Source of the DNA: Cyanoderma ruficeps
Taxonomy: Eukaryota > Chordata > Aves > Passeriformes > Timaliidae
Length of the DNA stretch: 64,000 nucleotides
NCBI GenBank assembly: GCA_008694505.1
Contig: VZDJ01000049.1
Coordinates: 434,001 to 498,000 of the forward strand
Reading direction: 5' to 3'
Shown one piece after another: positions 36,645 to 48,180 of this stretch (within the stretch, counting starts at the first letter, position 1; each line of letters starts with the position of its first letter). The notes under the pieces were generated by a model. That model was not told where the DNA came from. It did not search any database and worked only from the letters and a program-made list of their open reading frames with translations. A program made the position numbers and the translations under genes.

Positions 36645-37192
36645 CACACTAATCAACATAATTCATGGTAAGAAGGAAGGAAAATGAGCATCCTCGCATG
36701 GATATTTCATCAAGATTCTGGAGAGCTTCATAAAGCAGCCTCTTTAAGAAACCATAAAATGAAACAAGACATATTTCTAGGGTTGTCAGCAGGTAGATCC
36801 ACTGGTTTTGTGGTAAGTAATCTCTTTGGGAGGAAGTCTTTGCTCTGATGTCTGCGTTGGATGTTCTGTGGCTCCCCGCAGCCGCCCCAGCGCAGGTCTG
36901 TTCACTGGAAGAGGAGGCGGTGATGATATTGCTTCTAACAACCAGACTGAAGTATAGCCCCAGGCCATCTTCCAAAGCCCCCTCCAAACAGCCTCTAATT
37001 AATTTTAATCCTGCCACTCCAATGAGTCCCAAGAGTGCAGCAACCAAAACAAAAAAATCCTTCATCAAGTCATTCAGAGGGGCTCTGACGGCATCACGTC
37101 ACGATTTTAGGGCTTCAAGCAGAAAGCACTACAGAAAGCTTTTAAACGCCATTTTCCTTTGGTTCCTTTATTTTCTGTCCTCAAAACCATAA
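36645..37192. promoter_or_regulatory. Complex block open on both strands, regulatory candidate
   Basis: Both strands are open over long overlapping stretches (minus 139 codons at 36649-37068, plus 114 codons at 36848-37192). The sequence has balanced composition and no repeats, and includes TCTAATTAATTTTAATCC (paired homeodomain-type sites plus an OTX-type TAATCC) near 36994-37011. Simultaneous openness on both strands fits a constrained non-coding element better than a protein. TGGTAAGTAATC near 36810 is donor-like. Confidence 0.25.
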
Positions 37193-37199
37193 AGAGCCT

Positions 37200-37520
37200 G
37201 TTTCTGATGAAAATGTAGTTCTCATGTCTCTCCAGGCCCCTCCAGTTCACTCGGTGGGTGGGTGGCAGGGCTCAGGGAGACCCACCACCATCTCCCAGCC
37301 TGGGCTGAGCCGTGCCCACCGCTGCTCCTGCGGCCCCTGACCTCCCCAGAAAGGCTCTCTGCAAACGTGGGAGCCAGGCCAGGACACCCAGCCAGCAGCA
37401 CTGGACGCTCAGCACTGGACACTCAGCACTGGAACCAGCACCTCTGGAGCCGCCGTTGGCTGCAGCACCCACGAACCGGCTGCCTGGAGCAGGAGGAGCA
37501 GCAGGCTCCCAGAGCTGCTA
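37200..37520. other. GC-rich patch with a 14-bp repeat
   Basis: A short GC-rich patch. CAGCACTGGACGCT and CAGCACTGGACACT followed by CAGCACTGG form 2.6 copies of a 14-bp unit at about 37396-37432. Several overlapping frames exist, none recognised. Confidence 0.6.
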
Positions 37521-38690
37521 ATTCTGTCATATCATTTGGTTTGAAAATAGAAATGCTCCCTCTATTTTTGTCTAGTGATCTATTGCTCAAACAGCCTCGT
37601 GAATATGAAATTTTGGGGATGCTCTCAAATTGAGCAGTGAAAGTGCTTTGCAAGGTACAATTCTCTGCATTTAACTTTCCACCAAGTTTTATTATTATCA
37701 CTACATTTTACTAGAAGAAACACCCAGAGAAAACAAGTCTCTAAATTGCTACAGAAGACCTCCCAAACTGAATTTTTTATTTGTGTGTGTGTGTGTGTAA
37801 GAATATTAGTAATGGTAGATGTGTATAAATAGAACAGAGATGCTCATGGAGATGGAAGCTCAGGAAGACAAGAATGAGCAATTACACTGTAATGCAAATA
37901 GGTGGTGAATATTTCCTTATGAACCACCTTAGCAAAGAATGTTGTTTATCCTTTTGGTTTATTCCATTTAAAATGTGCATGAAGGAATTAAGTTTTAAGA
38001 GTTTCTTGGGAAAAGGACTCTAGCTGGAGATGTCTGAGGAGACAGAGACACTTAAAACAGGCTGTTAATAACAGATCAGAAAACGACACACAAAAAGAAT
38101 GGATTAGAAACACAGACACCCCCTTCCTCATGATATGGGTTATAAATTGGGGGGCACACTATTTTCCCCCCACATTTTTGCAGTTCTGATGCATTATATA
38201 GAGCAGACACACATATTTCCCCCCCGTTGCTCAATGCATGGTTCCCTTTATTTACTTTATACAACTCAAATGCTGCTCTGATGTCCAAGTTATTAAATTC
38301 CTTGTAAGCTTTTCCTCAAATCCCTTGTGATCCAAGGTGCTATTATTACCTCTATTGCACCGACTGCGGAGCTGGGATCTATAGTGATTAAAGGAAATGT
38401 ATCTTCTAACTGTGGATGTCTAATTAAGAGAGGTCTACAAACTGTTTTCTCAGATCACTCCTTATGTGTCCAAAATGGTCTTCAGCAGCAGTTGAGTACA
38501 AATTCAGAGCCCTGCATCTCAAATGAACCATGAAGAAACTGAAGAATACCCAATTAGTAACAGTCTGTGAAAAGTTAGGTTGAAGTGAATTAACCAGCAT
38601 CACAAAGGAGAAAAGGTGGCACAGGAAGGGAAAACAATCAGTTTTCCAAGGCAGCATTCAATCATCTTAACCATTAAATAATCCTTTCTT
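37521..38690. other. AT-rich non-coding stretch with a TG microsatellite
   Basis: Contains (TG)8 at 37782-37798 and otherwise no recognisable feature. C runs at about 38164-38226 (CCCCCC) are short. Confidence 0.5.
37782..37798. repeat. (TG)8 microsatellite
   Basis: Eight uninterrupted TG dinucleotides plus a T. A simple dinucleotide repeat, likely polymorphic. Confidence 0.95.
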
Positions 38691-39470
38691 CTCCTTTTCT
38701 TAGGCTGATTTGCTACTTCCAACTTCTGAAGCAGACAAAAGAGGGGTTCTGCAGCCAGCAACGTCCTGCACCTCAACCCCTGGTCCTTCCTCCTCCTCCC
38801 TCGTGCTGGCCCCAGCAGGGGTCACTCAGAGCCCAGGAACCACGGACTGCCCAGAGCCACTCTGGCCTGGATGGGCAACCTCTGGACCATGCTCACAGCA
38901 CCATGGTGTGCCACCAGCTCTGGCCATCCTGCTGGTCCCTGCATGTCCCATGTCACCGCTGTGCCCAGCACATGCCTGGCCATGCAGGGAGCCTGCCTGG
39001 GTCACACCAGCTCCCTCCTCCTCCCCTGGAGGCAGATGGTCCGACTGAGGCTCCTGCTGCTCCTGTCAGCTCTGATCCTGGGGAAGGGCAGTGCTGCCAC
39101 ATGCTCCAGCTCTTTCAGTGCACAATCAGACATGGATGACCTTGCCTTGTCCCCCCCGTGCTGGTGACAATCCTGTCTCCCCAGCAAAGTGCCCGATGAG
39201 AACAGACCCTGCGTGCTGCTTGGAGCCCGTGTCCCATGGACACTGGAGGCTCTTCCTTCCCACAGGGAAGTGCCAAGCCCAGTGCTATTCTGCAGCTTCC
39301 ATCACGGAGCAAAGATGCCAAACCGGAACCACCAAGCCCACAGAAATTCTCAAGAGCACTGCACACCCTTCCACAAGCACCTCGGTGTGGTACAGGAGGC
39401 ACCAGCTCTGACCTGAAGCCCAAGGAGAGCCTCAACATCTGGCTGAAGTGTGCTCACCATAAATAGAGTC
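38683..39470 (+). other. Acceptor-like site followed by C-rich DNA
   Basis: A long pyrimidine tract ('cctttcttctccttttcttag') ends with AG at 38702-38703, a very good match to a plus-strand splice acceptor. It is followed by about 750 bases of C-rich sequence with plus frames of 112, 98 and 106 codons. The translations are rich in Pro, Ser and Cys and unlike any known domain. A non-coding exon is conceivable. No poly(A) site or donor is clear. Confidence 0.2.
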
Positions 39471-39682
39471 TCCTGGATACCTGTTTGATCTAATCCCATC
39501 CTCCTGCACACCTGAGAGATGCAGGACTTGGAACATTCTTACAGTGTGGGTAAACCAAAGATAAATCCCTGATGCAAAATCCATCCTCTGCCAAATGTCA
39601 CCGTTGAAATCTGGGCTGGAGATTTCTGGGGAAAAATTCGGTAGAATTCCCTAATATAAACAAACTATTGTATCTTCAACTC

Positions 39683-39697
39683 TTTTTTTTTTTTTTT
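39683..39697. repeat. Poly(T) run of 15
   Basis: Fifteen uninterrupted T. This could be a minus-strand poly(A) tail of a retroposed sequence, but no body is recognised to its right. Confidence 0.9.
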
Positions 39698-39699
39698 GT

Positions 39700-41030
39700 C
39701 TTTAAAGGAATCAATAATTTGATGGGTGGGGGAAAAAAAAAGACAGAGACCAAAATGGCACTTACAACAAACATGCTGAATTTCCAGTTGAGGTGGTTTA
39801 TGCCAGACAAAGGTAAAAGCAGCATTTTAGAATGGAAAGTGTAACTCCCAGGTGTTGGTGCTGTGGAGTTACCAGCACTGAATGTCTCAGGTTATGTTGC
39901 CAGGACTGGAATACTGGTCGGACGTCACTGGAGCTCACAGTGGCAGCAGAAGGCTCGTCAGGGTGATGGGAAAAGGCAGGGAAGCTCTGCATCCCAAGGG
40001 GAGCCCCAGGCCCAGGGGGAGGGTGCTGGAAACACAGGGTGTCGGCACTGCAGGCTGTGTCTGACAATGTGGGGGGGCTGAAGAGCTGCACCCCTCCTCC
40101 AATAATCAACATTTCCTCTGAGTTTTTGTAGTGAATGCACTGTGGAACGTTCTAGATTTACACCAATAGGATGCTCACGTGTAAAGAAATGCTTCTGCTT
40201 CCAAGGGCTGCCTATTCTGCTCCATTAAATTCCTTGAGAGATCCTCAGTATTTCCATGCTCCGTCCTTGCAAACAGTCTGCAGTATGTGGAATGCTCCGA
40301 AGTGTCCATGCTAAACACAGTGATTCATTGCACTGTGTTAATAATGGACAAGAAAAGAGGCTTTTGAGTTCTGTAACCCATAACAACTTTGAAAGGAACA
40401 AAGGGCCCTCTCCAGAGTCACTGGAGTTAATGGGCTCTTTTCACTCAGACCCAACCTGGGTTTGCCGAATATCTAAGCCGGGAGCTGCTGCCATCCCACT
40501 CGAGACAACTCTGGCTGCAGCGAGAGCAGCTGTTCATTTCCTGTTACCCCCCCATGAAACAAAACCATGGAAGGTTAAAACAAGGCACAGATGGTCTGTG
40601 GAGGTGATTGGAACCAATGACTTGGAACCAGCACCGTGCCAACCACCCGCACTGCCCGGCGCAGCCGGGGACATGCCTGGACTCCACGCAGGGTTTTCAA
40701 TCCCGTGCCGGCTTACCCAGCAAGCATTAATCCTTATCAAGGAGATCATTTGTGCACATTACGGGAACCATTTTCCCTCCTCCTTCCCCAAGGACTATAT
40801 TTCTCTGGCTGCTCTGGCATAGGCTCCTCCAGAAGCCAACACAGAACCTACTTTTCCAAGCAGCAGGCAGAAAACAGGTAAAAACATCCAGAGAAAAACT
40901 GTGCAGGACCATTATCCAACCTGGCTTTTTGGTCTCCGGGGATCAAAGAGCAGTTCGGTGTCTCTTAAACCTCATTCCTTTCACAGATCTACAGAGGATA
41001 ATAGTAATAGGCTGATTAGCCCGAAAGGCT
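39700..41030. other. Non-coding stretch with complex, possibly constrained sequence
   Basis: The 188-codon plus frame at 40256-40822 starts with ATG in only moderately GC-rich DNA but resembles no known protein. Around 40700-41020 the DNA is complex and has AGCATTAATCC, TTATCAAGG and GATCAAAG words (homeodomain, OTX and TCF-like cores). I favour a non-coding element over a gene. Confidence 0.25.
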
Positions 41031-42765
41031 GAAGTGGGGGGACTTTCCCTTCACACAAAATGCTGGTTTATCTTTTAAAAGATAGACTTAATTTAGTGGT
41101 ATTTCAGTCATTCATTTTGTTTAAATGCATTTTAACTATCTTACATATCCAAGTGGGAAAAAAACTCATCAACTTTAAGAATTCATTTGAGAAAAGTTCA
41201 CAGTTTATGGATTCAAGCAAAAGACTCTCTTGGCAACACCCAGCTTGGGAAAATTTGTTTCAGTTCAATATTTTTCTTCTCATAGTAGACCCAACTACTC
41301 TTTTTGAACCTGATTTTCTAAGGACTTAGGTCCCAACATTCCAGGGAGATGGCAGGAGCTGGGGGTATTGCCATGGAATGGAGTGAGTGGAGGGCATGGA
41401 AAACCAAGCTTTATGGAGTCACCTGCCTATAGAGCAATTCATATTACTGTAGAAAATTGCATTTCAGAAATGCGCTGTCTCCAGCTAACAATGACTTTCC
41501 TAAATAAAATTCGAGGCTGACATAAACCCATGCTCAGTCCCCTTGAGCACCCTGGGAAGGCAACATGGAGTGCTGGTTTTCCAGGGAAAATGTTCCGCTG
41601 GTGTTTCCCAGCTTGCCCATACAGGATAACTGGATGGGCAGATGTGAGGATTACTGGGAATTAGAAAGAGGCTCAAAGAACACTTGGCATGAGCTGACAT
41701 TAGTGCATAGCCCACGAAGGCAGAGGAGCCACGTGCAGCTCCATGGGAGAGGTGAGTGCCTGCCCAGACCCCTGCCAGCACGGGGAGGGGGACGCAGGAT
41801 CGGGGAGGAAGCGCACCCGCACCTCCGCACTGCTCTTTTGTATTTCAATTTTCTTTGGCCAGTGGGGATGATTTTATAGCATCACAGCAGAACATTATCT
41901 TTTATACTTTGACAAAATGAAACTGAGTCCTTGGGATTTTTTCACCCACTGCTCTCTTGGCTACTTCACTGCAGTACTATTTCATTACTTATTGATTTTT
42001 CAACGTGCTGTCTGCATCGCTGTAATTTACACAAGTTCTGATAGCCCTCAGCGATTCTTAACACCTCAGGGTGAGATCATGGAGTTCACTTGAGATACCA
42101 AAGGTAGGCAACAAGTTTGTCAGAAAAGATGACAAATTGACAAACTTGATAGTCAAGGAGGAAATTTGAGCAGCTGCAGGCGAATCATATCAAGATGTTT
42201 TTCTTAGCCAAATTGAATTAGAACAAATTTGTACCCCCAAAATTAGTCTCACATACGGCCAATAAGGGACTGTGAAGTGTATGGCTAGACCCCAAGAAAT
42301 TAATAATGCATGTCCCTCACAGGGCAGCTGAACTAATGCTATTTTGGTTGTAACTGGAGATAGCCACTGGTCTGTGGACCAGCAGGTGATAAGGCAGCCT
42401 CGTCGTGAGCAAGGACAGGGATCTACACAGAGCTTCTCTTACACTGAGGCAAGTAAATGCTGCTTCTTCCAGGCCTTCTCCACAGCTCTGCCAGTCTGAG
42501 CAGCTCAGAGCAGTGGCAGGTGGCAGTGCTGTGTTCACCCTGACCGGACCAGCCTGATGTCCCTGACACGATGTCACACCCTAAGGTCCGTCCAGCTCCT
42601 CGGAGCCCCCACTCAGGGATGCTTCTGGAGGAAATCCATCAGTGCCCAGTGAAACGAGCTCTAATCCTGCTTTGAGTTTCTCATGATACTGTTCACAGAG
42701 TCAAAATACAAATCCGGGTCACTTGCCATGAGAATCTGGCTATCCTACGGTTACAGAGTGCTGTT
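41031..42765. other. Non-coding stretch
   Basis: No gene or repeat is recognised. The short CpG-rich patch at about 41765-41825 is too small for an island. Frames are up to about 104 codons and unrecognised. Confidence 0.45.
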
Positions 42766-42805
42766 ACACCTGTACTTGTGAGTACACAAGTACACCTGTA
42801 CTGTA
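42765..42805. repeat. Perfect 10-bp hairpin with flanking direct repeat
   Basis: TGTACTTGTG (42771-42780), a 4-base AGTA loop, then CACAAGTACA (42785-42794) form a perfect inverted repeat. Part of it also overlaps a direct repeat of ACACCTGTACT (about 42766 and 42792). It may form a cruciform or RNA hairpin. It is too short for a microRNA precursor. Confidence 0.9.
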
Positions 42806-43776
42806 CCCCTCAGTAAAGGGGCACCATCTCACTTGGCCTTCCCTGGGGACAGCCAGCAGCAGACTGCTGGGAGATCAGCCCCAAACAGGCAAACCTGAGC
42901 AGGGACTGAAACAACACAGACTTTCAGGCTGTATCCTAGGCATGCATTCAGATTTAAGAGGAAATATTTGTGCTGTCACTGTTTTCCAAATCAAAAAATT
43001 ATACTGAGAGGGTCTTTTCTTGTAAGATGAAAAATAAGGCAGGATTCCCCCACAAGGTCGAGTTTTCATGGCCAGTGAACTGACCACAAGACAACCAGAA
43101 ACAAGATGGCCAGTAAAATTAAAGAAATGAATTATGAGTGAAGCTCTGTTAGCTCTTCCACAGCACCTTCCATCTTATTTCCCACTACAGACCTGGATTA
43201 ATTGGGCTACTCAACAAGGGCAGCAGTCAGAGCACAGCTCAGTGCCCCTGCCTGGCTGGGACTCAGAAATCAAGTGGTTTAGAAAGTACAAATCTGCATG
43301 TGAGTTTTCATGCATTCAGAAAGGTTATAATGCTCATGTACTGTCCTGGCTTTTGTTGCCATGAGGTGACCTCGGCCTTTCCTTGCCTCTCCTCTTGGCA
43401 GCGCCACGCGCTCCGGTCTCAGCCTGGGGCTGAGCACGGCTGTGGAGGCCCCAAGGGATTTTCCAGCACAGCATTTTCTCAGGAGATTTGTCAGCCATGA
43501 AATGCTTTGTGGGAATGTGTTGGTTTAAGCCCATCTTGTGAGGAGCCCCAGCAGTTTTTTGACAGACACCTCTGCACTCTTGCACATTCCTGCAGTGTCT
43601 CAGCAGCTCCCACCCCACAGCAATGTCCTACACCCTGTATGGACAACGCACATCTCAGGTACTGATATTGAGAGAGTCCATCAGTTCAGCTCATTATGAA
43701 GGGAAAGACAAATGCATTCAAAATTGAGGAAATATTCCAGACAATAACATCTTTACAAGTACTGTGTGTTCATTTT
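42806..43776. other. Non-coding stretch
   Basis: Mixed composition with no recognised feature. Frames reach 94 codons and are unrecognised. Confidence 0.5.
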
Positions 43777-43834
43777 AACAGTTTATGAATTTGAAGTGGC
43801 TGATCTCTCCCTATTTTCATTATCATAAACTGTT
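43777..43834. repeat. 12-bp perfect inverted repeat with 34-base loop
   Basis: AACAGTTTATGA (43777-43788) is the exact reverse complement of TCATAAACTGTT (43823-43834). The 34-base spacer shows no clear extra pairing. The size resembles a small stem-loop, but the stem is shorter than in microRNA precursors. Confidence 0.85.
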
Positions 43835-45290
43835 CAGACAACAACTGTTACATGTATTTTCTTAACACTGTTCTAACTTCAGCTCATTTCACAGTTTTAT
43901 TTCATATTCCTCAACTATCATATTTCAAAATTTACAGTCTCGCACTGAAGGTCACATATGGCCACGTCTAAGTCCTCTAAGATCTGTGATTCCGAAATGC
44001 TAAGCTGATGTTGGTTTAATTGATTCTGTGGAAGCAGCAATGCCTGTAACTCCTGAGAATTAGGGCTTTCCAAAAACTGGCAAACTTTCAGTGGGTAAAA
44101 TAAATATCCTCATATCCATGTGATAGAGGGTATATGCACAGCACGCAGTTATATCAACACACCTCTCTAATGATGCACTTTAGATTAAATACTGTGTCCC
44201 AAAGAGCCAAAGGATCACAGTTTGTGGAGCACAAACCCAAACAAACGCCAGTAACATGTCCCAGCCGTTCCCTCTCTTGGGTGCAGCTGCACCAAGCTCT
44301 GAAGGTTCCAAGAGGAGGGTGAAAGGAGCTGGGGTGACCCCCGCTACACCAACAAGCTCCCAGAGAAGCCCATCTCCCAGCACAGGGTCCCTGGGGTGCC
44401 CCCAGCCTCCCCCATCCCGGGCCATGCCCTTGCATGATCCCACAGAGCACTGGACACACCTGCTATGGGATAGCTGAGCCTGGCCTGTACACTTCTCAGG
44501 ACAGATGTAATAAAACTAATTTATTGCCCCTTTCCCTCAACAGGATTATAGAAACATAAACAAAGAAATGTTGAGTTCTTCAAGGAAAGGCCCCTTGAAC
44601 TCAGGGATGTGGCTGGGAGATTTAAGACCACTCTTCTCAAAGTAAGGCTCGGAGTACAACTTTACTCATCCTATTTCTGCAGAGTTCTGGAGGAAGTACA
44701 GCAGTTTGGGTTTGAGGACTGTTTCCCTTTGAGACACCAAAGTTGCAGCTGCAGGACTGGGGGTCCCCTGCCAGCATCCCCCATGGCTGCAGGAAACTCA
44801 GGGGCTGCCCAGGAACAGGGAAAGCTCAGACCATGCTGCAGATGGATATGGAACCATCCACGGGAACCTCAGAAAGTGCTACAGGGCAAATCAGCAACAC
44901 TGGCCGAAGACAGCACGCGTGTGATGGAGGAACATCAGCATGGTCAGAACCTCTGCACACCTCCATCTGCCCTCAGCCCCGTTCCCTGTGCTGGCTCTGC
45001 AGGACGGGATCCTGCTCCCAGTTCCCAGCCAAGGCCCAGAGCTGCCTGGCAGACCAGCACTAGGCTGGGAGCAGGGGGCAGTGCCAGCTGCCCCCCAGCA
45101 GTGTGCCAGTGCCGAGGACCAGCACGGGGATGCTCCCATCTCCTTCCCCTGGGCCCGGTGCTGCTGGCATGAGGATGGAGCAGAGCATCCAGAGCACTGC
45201 CCTCCCAGCAGCTTTCCTCTGAGTTTTGCTGATAATAACATTACGGTTTTCCCTGCGCTGGCAGTCAGATGAGAGGAGCCTGCAGCCTTT
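43835..45290. other. Non-coding stretch, AT-rich then GC-rich
   Basis: No recognised features. From about 44250 to 45230 it is GC-rich and opens frames of up to 187 codons on the plus strand (44609-45172). Their translation has no domain I know. Confidence 0.45.
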
Positions 45291-45293
45291 GGA

Positions 45294-45314
45294 GGGATCG
45301 ATCCGATCGATCCC
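45294..45314. repeat. Perfect 21-bp palindrome
   Basis: GGGATCGATC (45294-45303), a single C, then GATCGATCCC (45305-45314) form a perfect inverted repeat with a one-base centre. It includes three CpGs and nested ATCGAT sites. Such a structure could be a binding site for a dimeric protein or a chance event. No function is known to me. Confidence 0.95.
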
Positions 45315-45599
45315 AGAGGCTCCATGTCATTTCCAGGGGATTTGCTAAAGAAGCTACTTATGTCCCTTTTTCATTTTCACCAACTCATTACCAGCTGCTG
45401 CTGCTCCCTGCACTTCAGCAGCACCTGCAGGAATGAATCCCAGCGCTCCCAGCCCCGGGCCTGCTGCAGAGGCCTCTCCCCCGACGGGAGCGGGGCCGGA
45501 GCCGACGCTGAGGGCGGGTGACGCACCAGGGTCGCTCCCCACCTCTCCCTCTGTGCAGGCACGCACAGACACTCTCCTTTCTCTTCTCCTTCTTTAAAG
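45315..45599. other. Short CpG-richer patch
   Basis: Moderately CpG-rich at about 45440-45530 (GACGGGAGCGGGGCCGGAGCCGACG). It may belong functionally to the motif block to its right. No exon is recognised. Confidence 0.4.
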
Positions 45600-46090
45600 G
45601 GCAGCCCAGCAGCAGACTAAGCAACTGATCCCCCGGCTTAACTTTTAAATTAAGACCATTGTAAATTTGGGAACTTGAGAAGAGATGGAGAGGACACCCA
45701 TAATCCTTTGCAAATGTCAAGTGGCTCTCGATATTGGTTACTTTTCAAAGGTAGCTAGGCTACAGCGTGCGCAGTAATGAAAAACCCTGCCAGGCCCACT
45801 CCATAGGGCTTCAGTCAATATACATAATATTATTGGGCTTTGAAAGGATTAAAGATTGTTTCTTTTGCTTCCTTCTAATATGGAGATCTCTCGTGCTTAA
45901 AACTCGGCGCGCCTTGTCCCGCGGGGAGGAGGCTGCGGGCCCCGGGATGCTCCAGCGCCGCTCCCCTGCCCAGCCTGGCACCGAGGATTGATCCTCCCAC
46001 TCCATCAGCCACTCCTGACGTGGGCACCTCATCGCCCTCCCACGTCCAAGAGGAATCAACAAATCTTTAAAATAAAAGTTAAACAATGCT
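45600..46090. promoter_or_regulatory. Motif-rich block, enhancer candidate
   Basis: A complex non-repetitive block with TAATCC (45701-45706) directly joined to TTTGCAAAT (45707-45715), an OTX-type and POU-like pair. It also has TTTGAAAGGATTAAAGATTGTTTC near 45839-45862 (TCF-, OTX- and SOX-like cores) and a small CpG patch at 45903-45965. The texture suggests a conserved regulatory element, but alignment is needed to prove it. Confidence 0.3.
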
Positions 46091-48168
46091 GAAAGTCTTC
46101 AGTTCGCAACAGGGCCAAAGGGCAGGCTTGAAAGGATTGAAACATCTGGAAAAATACCATTTTTCACTACATCCTACTCAAAAAAGTTCATAGATCTGTG
46201 TTTTGACTGCAAGAACTCAGTTCCTCACAAACACCCATTAAGTACAAGAAATCTGAACAATTAGCACTGATTTGAAGCTCCCAGGGCTCCTCGGAGCCGT
46301 CACGGCAGCTCTGGCAGAGGAGGATGAGGCCCCAAAGCAACACAACTCCTGGTCCAGGTCCCCTCACTGAGTCTGGGGTTTCTGAAGCACCATCTGCAAA
46401 AGGCACATGCAAACTGTGATCTGAGGGGTCTCAGACAGAGCACCTTATGGCTGAAATACCATCAAACCCATATTTTTTTATCTTCTGATATTTGTGTTTT
46501 CTTGTCCTGATGTTTAATTAACATTATGTCATTGAATATGGGGAATTTTTCTTCTCACCGACCTTGTAAACACGATTACGGCAGGATTCCCTCCAACTCT
46601 CCTTTTACGAAGCCAAATGTGCAATGTTGGCAGGGGTCTGCTCTCAGTTATACTCAAGAGAAAGGCAGCATTTGATATTCCTGAGTAGGACAGAGCAGGA
46701 TTTAGCATCCTGGATGCCAGCAGGGCCCTGCAGTCCCTCAGCTCCCTCTGCTCCGGAGTGAAGCTCCTGTGACTCAATGGCAAAGAGCCAGCACATTGAT
46801 CCCTCCCCACCGGATCTTTGCTGAAGTCACTAATTTTGAAAGAAGCAGTAGAAAAATGTAGTTTTTCCCTTACTATCCATATGATATTGTGATCTTTAAC
46901 AGGTGAGATGGAGACCAGAACCTGCAAAGTTCCCATTTCAGCAGAAGACAGGAAATAGGGAAGAGTAATTAAAGGAAATGTTATAAGATTTTTAACAGTA
47001 TCCTAAAAAACCTCAATTAGGAAGATTTTCAACTAAAACTTTAACAAAAGTGCTGCTACAGGTTTCAAGCTTCCCTGCTTTAGGGCTGATTCAACTTTGG
47101 TCGAATTCAAGAGAAACAGTGTCACTCTGCCAGAGAATAAAGCCTTTGACTTCAGATTGATTTAGAAAAGAAAAATATTCCACATTAAACTGGCAATAAA
47201 TAACAGGGAGTGTTTACAGACTGGATGACACATCAGTTCAGGTGCTGAAAATAGTTTTCCTGCGGTGAGGTGACTGGCCCTGAGGTCCAGCAGCACAGCC
47301 TGGCCAGCTGGCTTGACAGGCGTGTCAGGAGCCCTGAGCTGGCTGCCACCGGCCACTCGTTTACAGCGACCAGGGAACTCCATTTTAAGAAGGATTTTGG
47401 TAATTCTCTGTGTCACCAGGATTAATCTTACAAAAAAAATGAGTAGGTCTGCTTTATTATAATGTAAATTTCTTTTAGAAATTCTAGATGAAAGAATTAG
47501 TAAGATATAAGGATCCAAATGAGTTCTTAATAATTTACCTTTAACTTTCCAGAGCAACACATACCCGAAATGGAATAACCAAAAGGTTCCAGTGTCTCTG
47601 GTTTGCCTGATTCTTGTGGGGACAAGCACAAAAACAGTGATGATAGAATACTTTAGCTGCTGATATCCTTTATGAGATACTGAGAGATTCCAGAAACTCT
47701 CCTAACATCTTGTAAGTCTTTTCTGAATGTCACAAAAATTCCCCTCTGTCTTCAAAGGGTCTGTAAAACTCTGTAGAGATCTGCAGGTGAGGAATCCCAC
47801 GTGAATTGATGGAGAAAGGAGAAAGTGAACCAAGAGAGTAGAAAAACCTCAATCCAGAGGCTAGAAACACAGACATTACACCAAGATAATGGGGAAAGGG
47901 AGTAAGAACTGAAAAGGAATCTGTGTAATGACCAGATGATCCTTGCTCAAATAAACACCCTTTATAGGCATCACACTGTCACTTTCATCTTCTGTGATCA
48001 CAGAAATCCCAGACTTGTGTGGTGCTTCTTGTCTTGTGAGGGAGAGAAATGAGAGCCACCCCTGCACTGCCTGCAGGTGTTGTACCCACCTCTGCCAGCA
48101 AAGGGGTCTCCAACCTGTTTTTAAAGGCTGCAGCACAAATAGCCCAAGTCCATTAAAACAAGGGAATT
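46091..48168. other. Non-coding stretch, mostly AT-rich
   Basis: No gene is recognised. The part at 46510-46930 is complex and minus-strand open for 135 codons, and the part at 47162-47629 is minus-strand open for 155 codons. Neither translation resembles a known protein. Confidence 0.4.
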
Positions 48169-48180
48169 AAAAAAAAAAAA
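48169..48180 (+). repeat. Poly(A) run of 12
   Basis: Twelve uninterrupted A after GGGAATT. This might be the tail of an old retroposed sequence. No parent gene is recognised upstream, so it may simply be a homopolymer. Confidence 0.85.

Noticed and set aside
39683..39697. Minus-strand retroposed gene ending in T15
   Set aside because: No recognisable cDNA-like sequence lies to its right, so it is treated as a homopolymer.
43777..43834. microRNA precursor
   Set aside because: The perfect stem is only 12 bp, the large loop shows no extra pairing, and no known seed is recognised.
48100..48180. Processed pseudogene ending in A12
   Set aside because: The sequence upstream of the A run resembles no known mRNA, and no target-site duplication is evident by eye.
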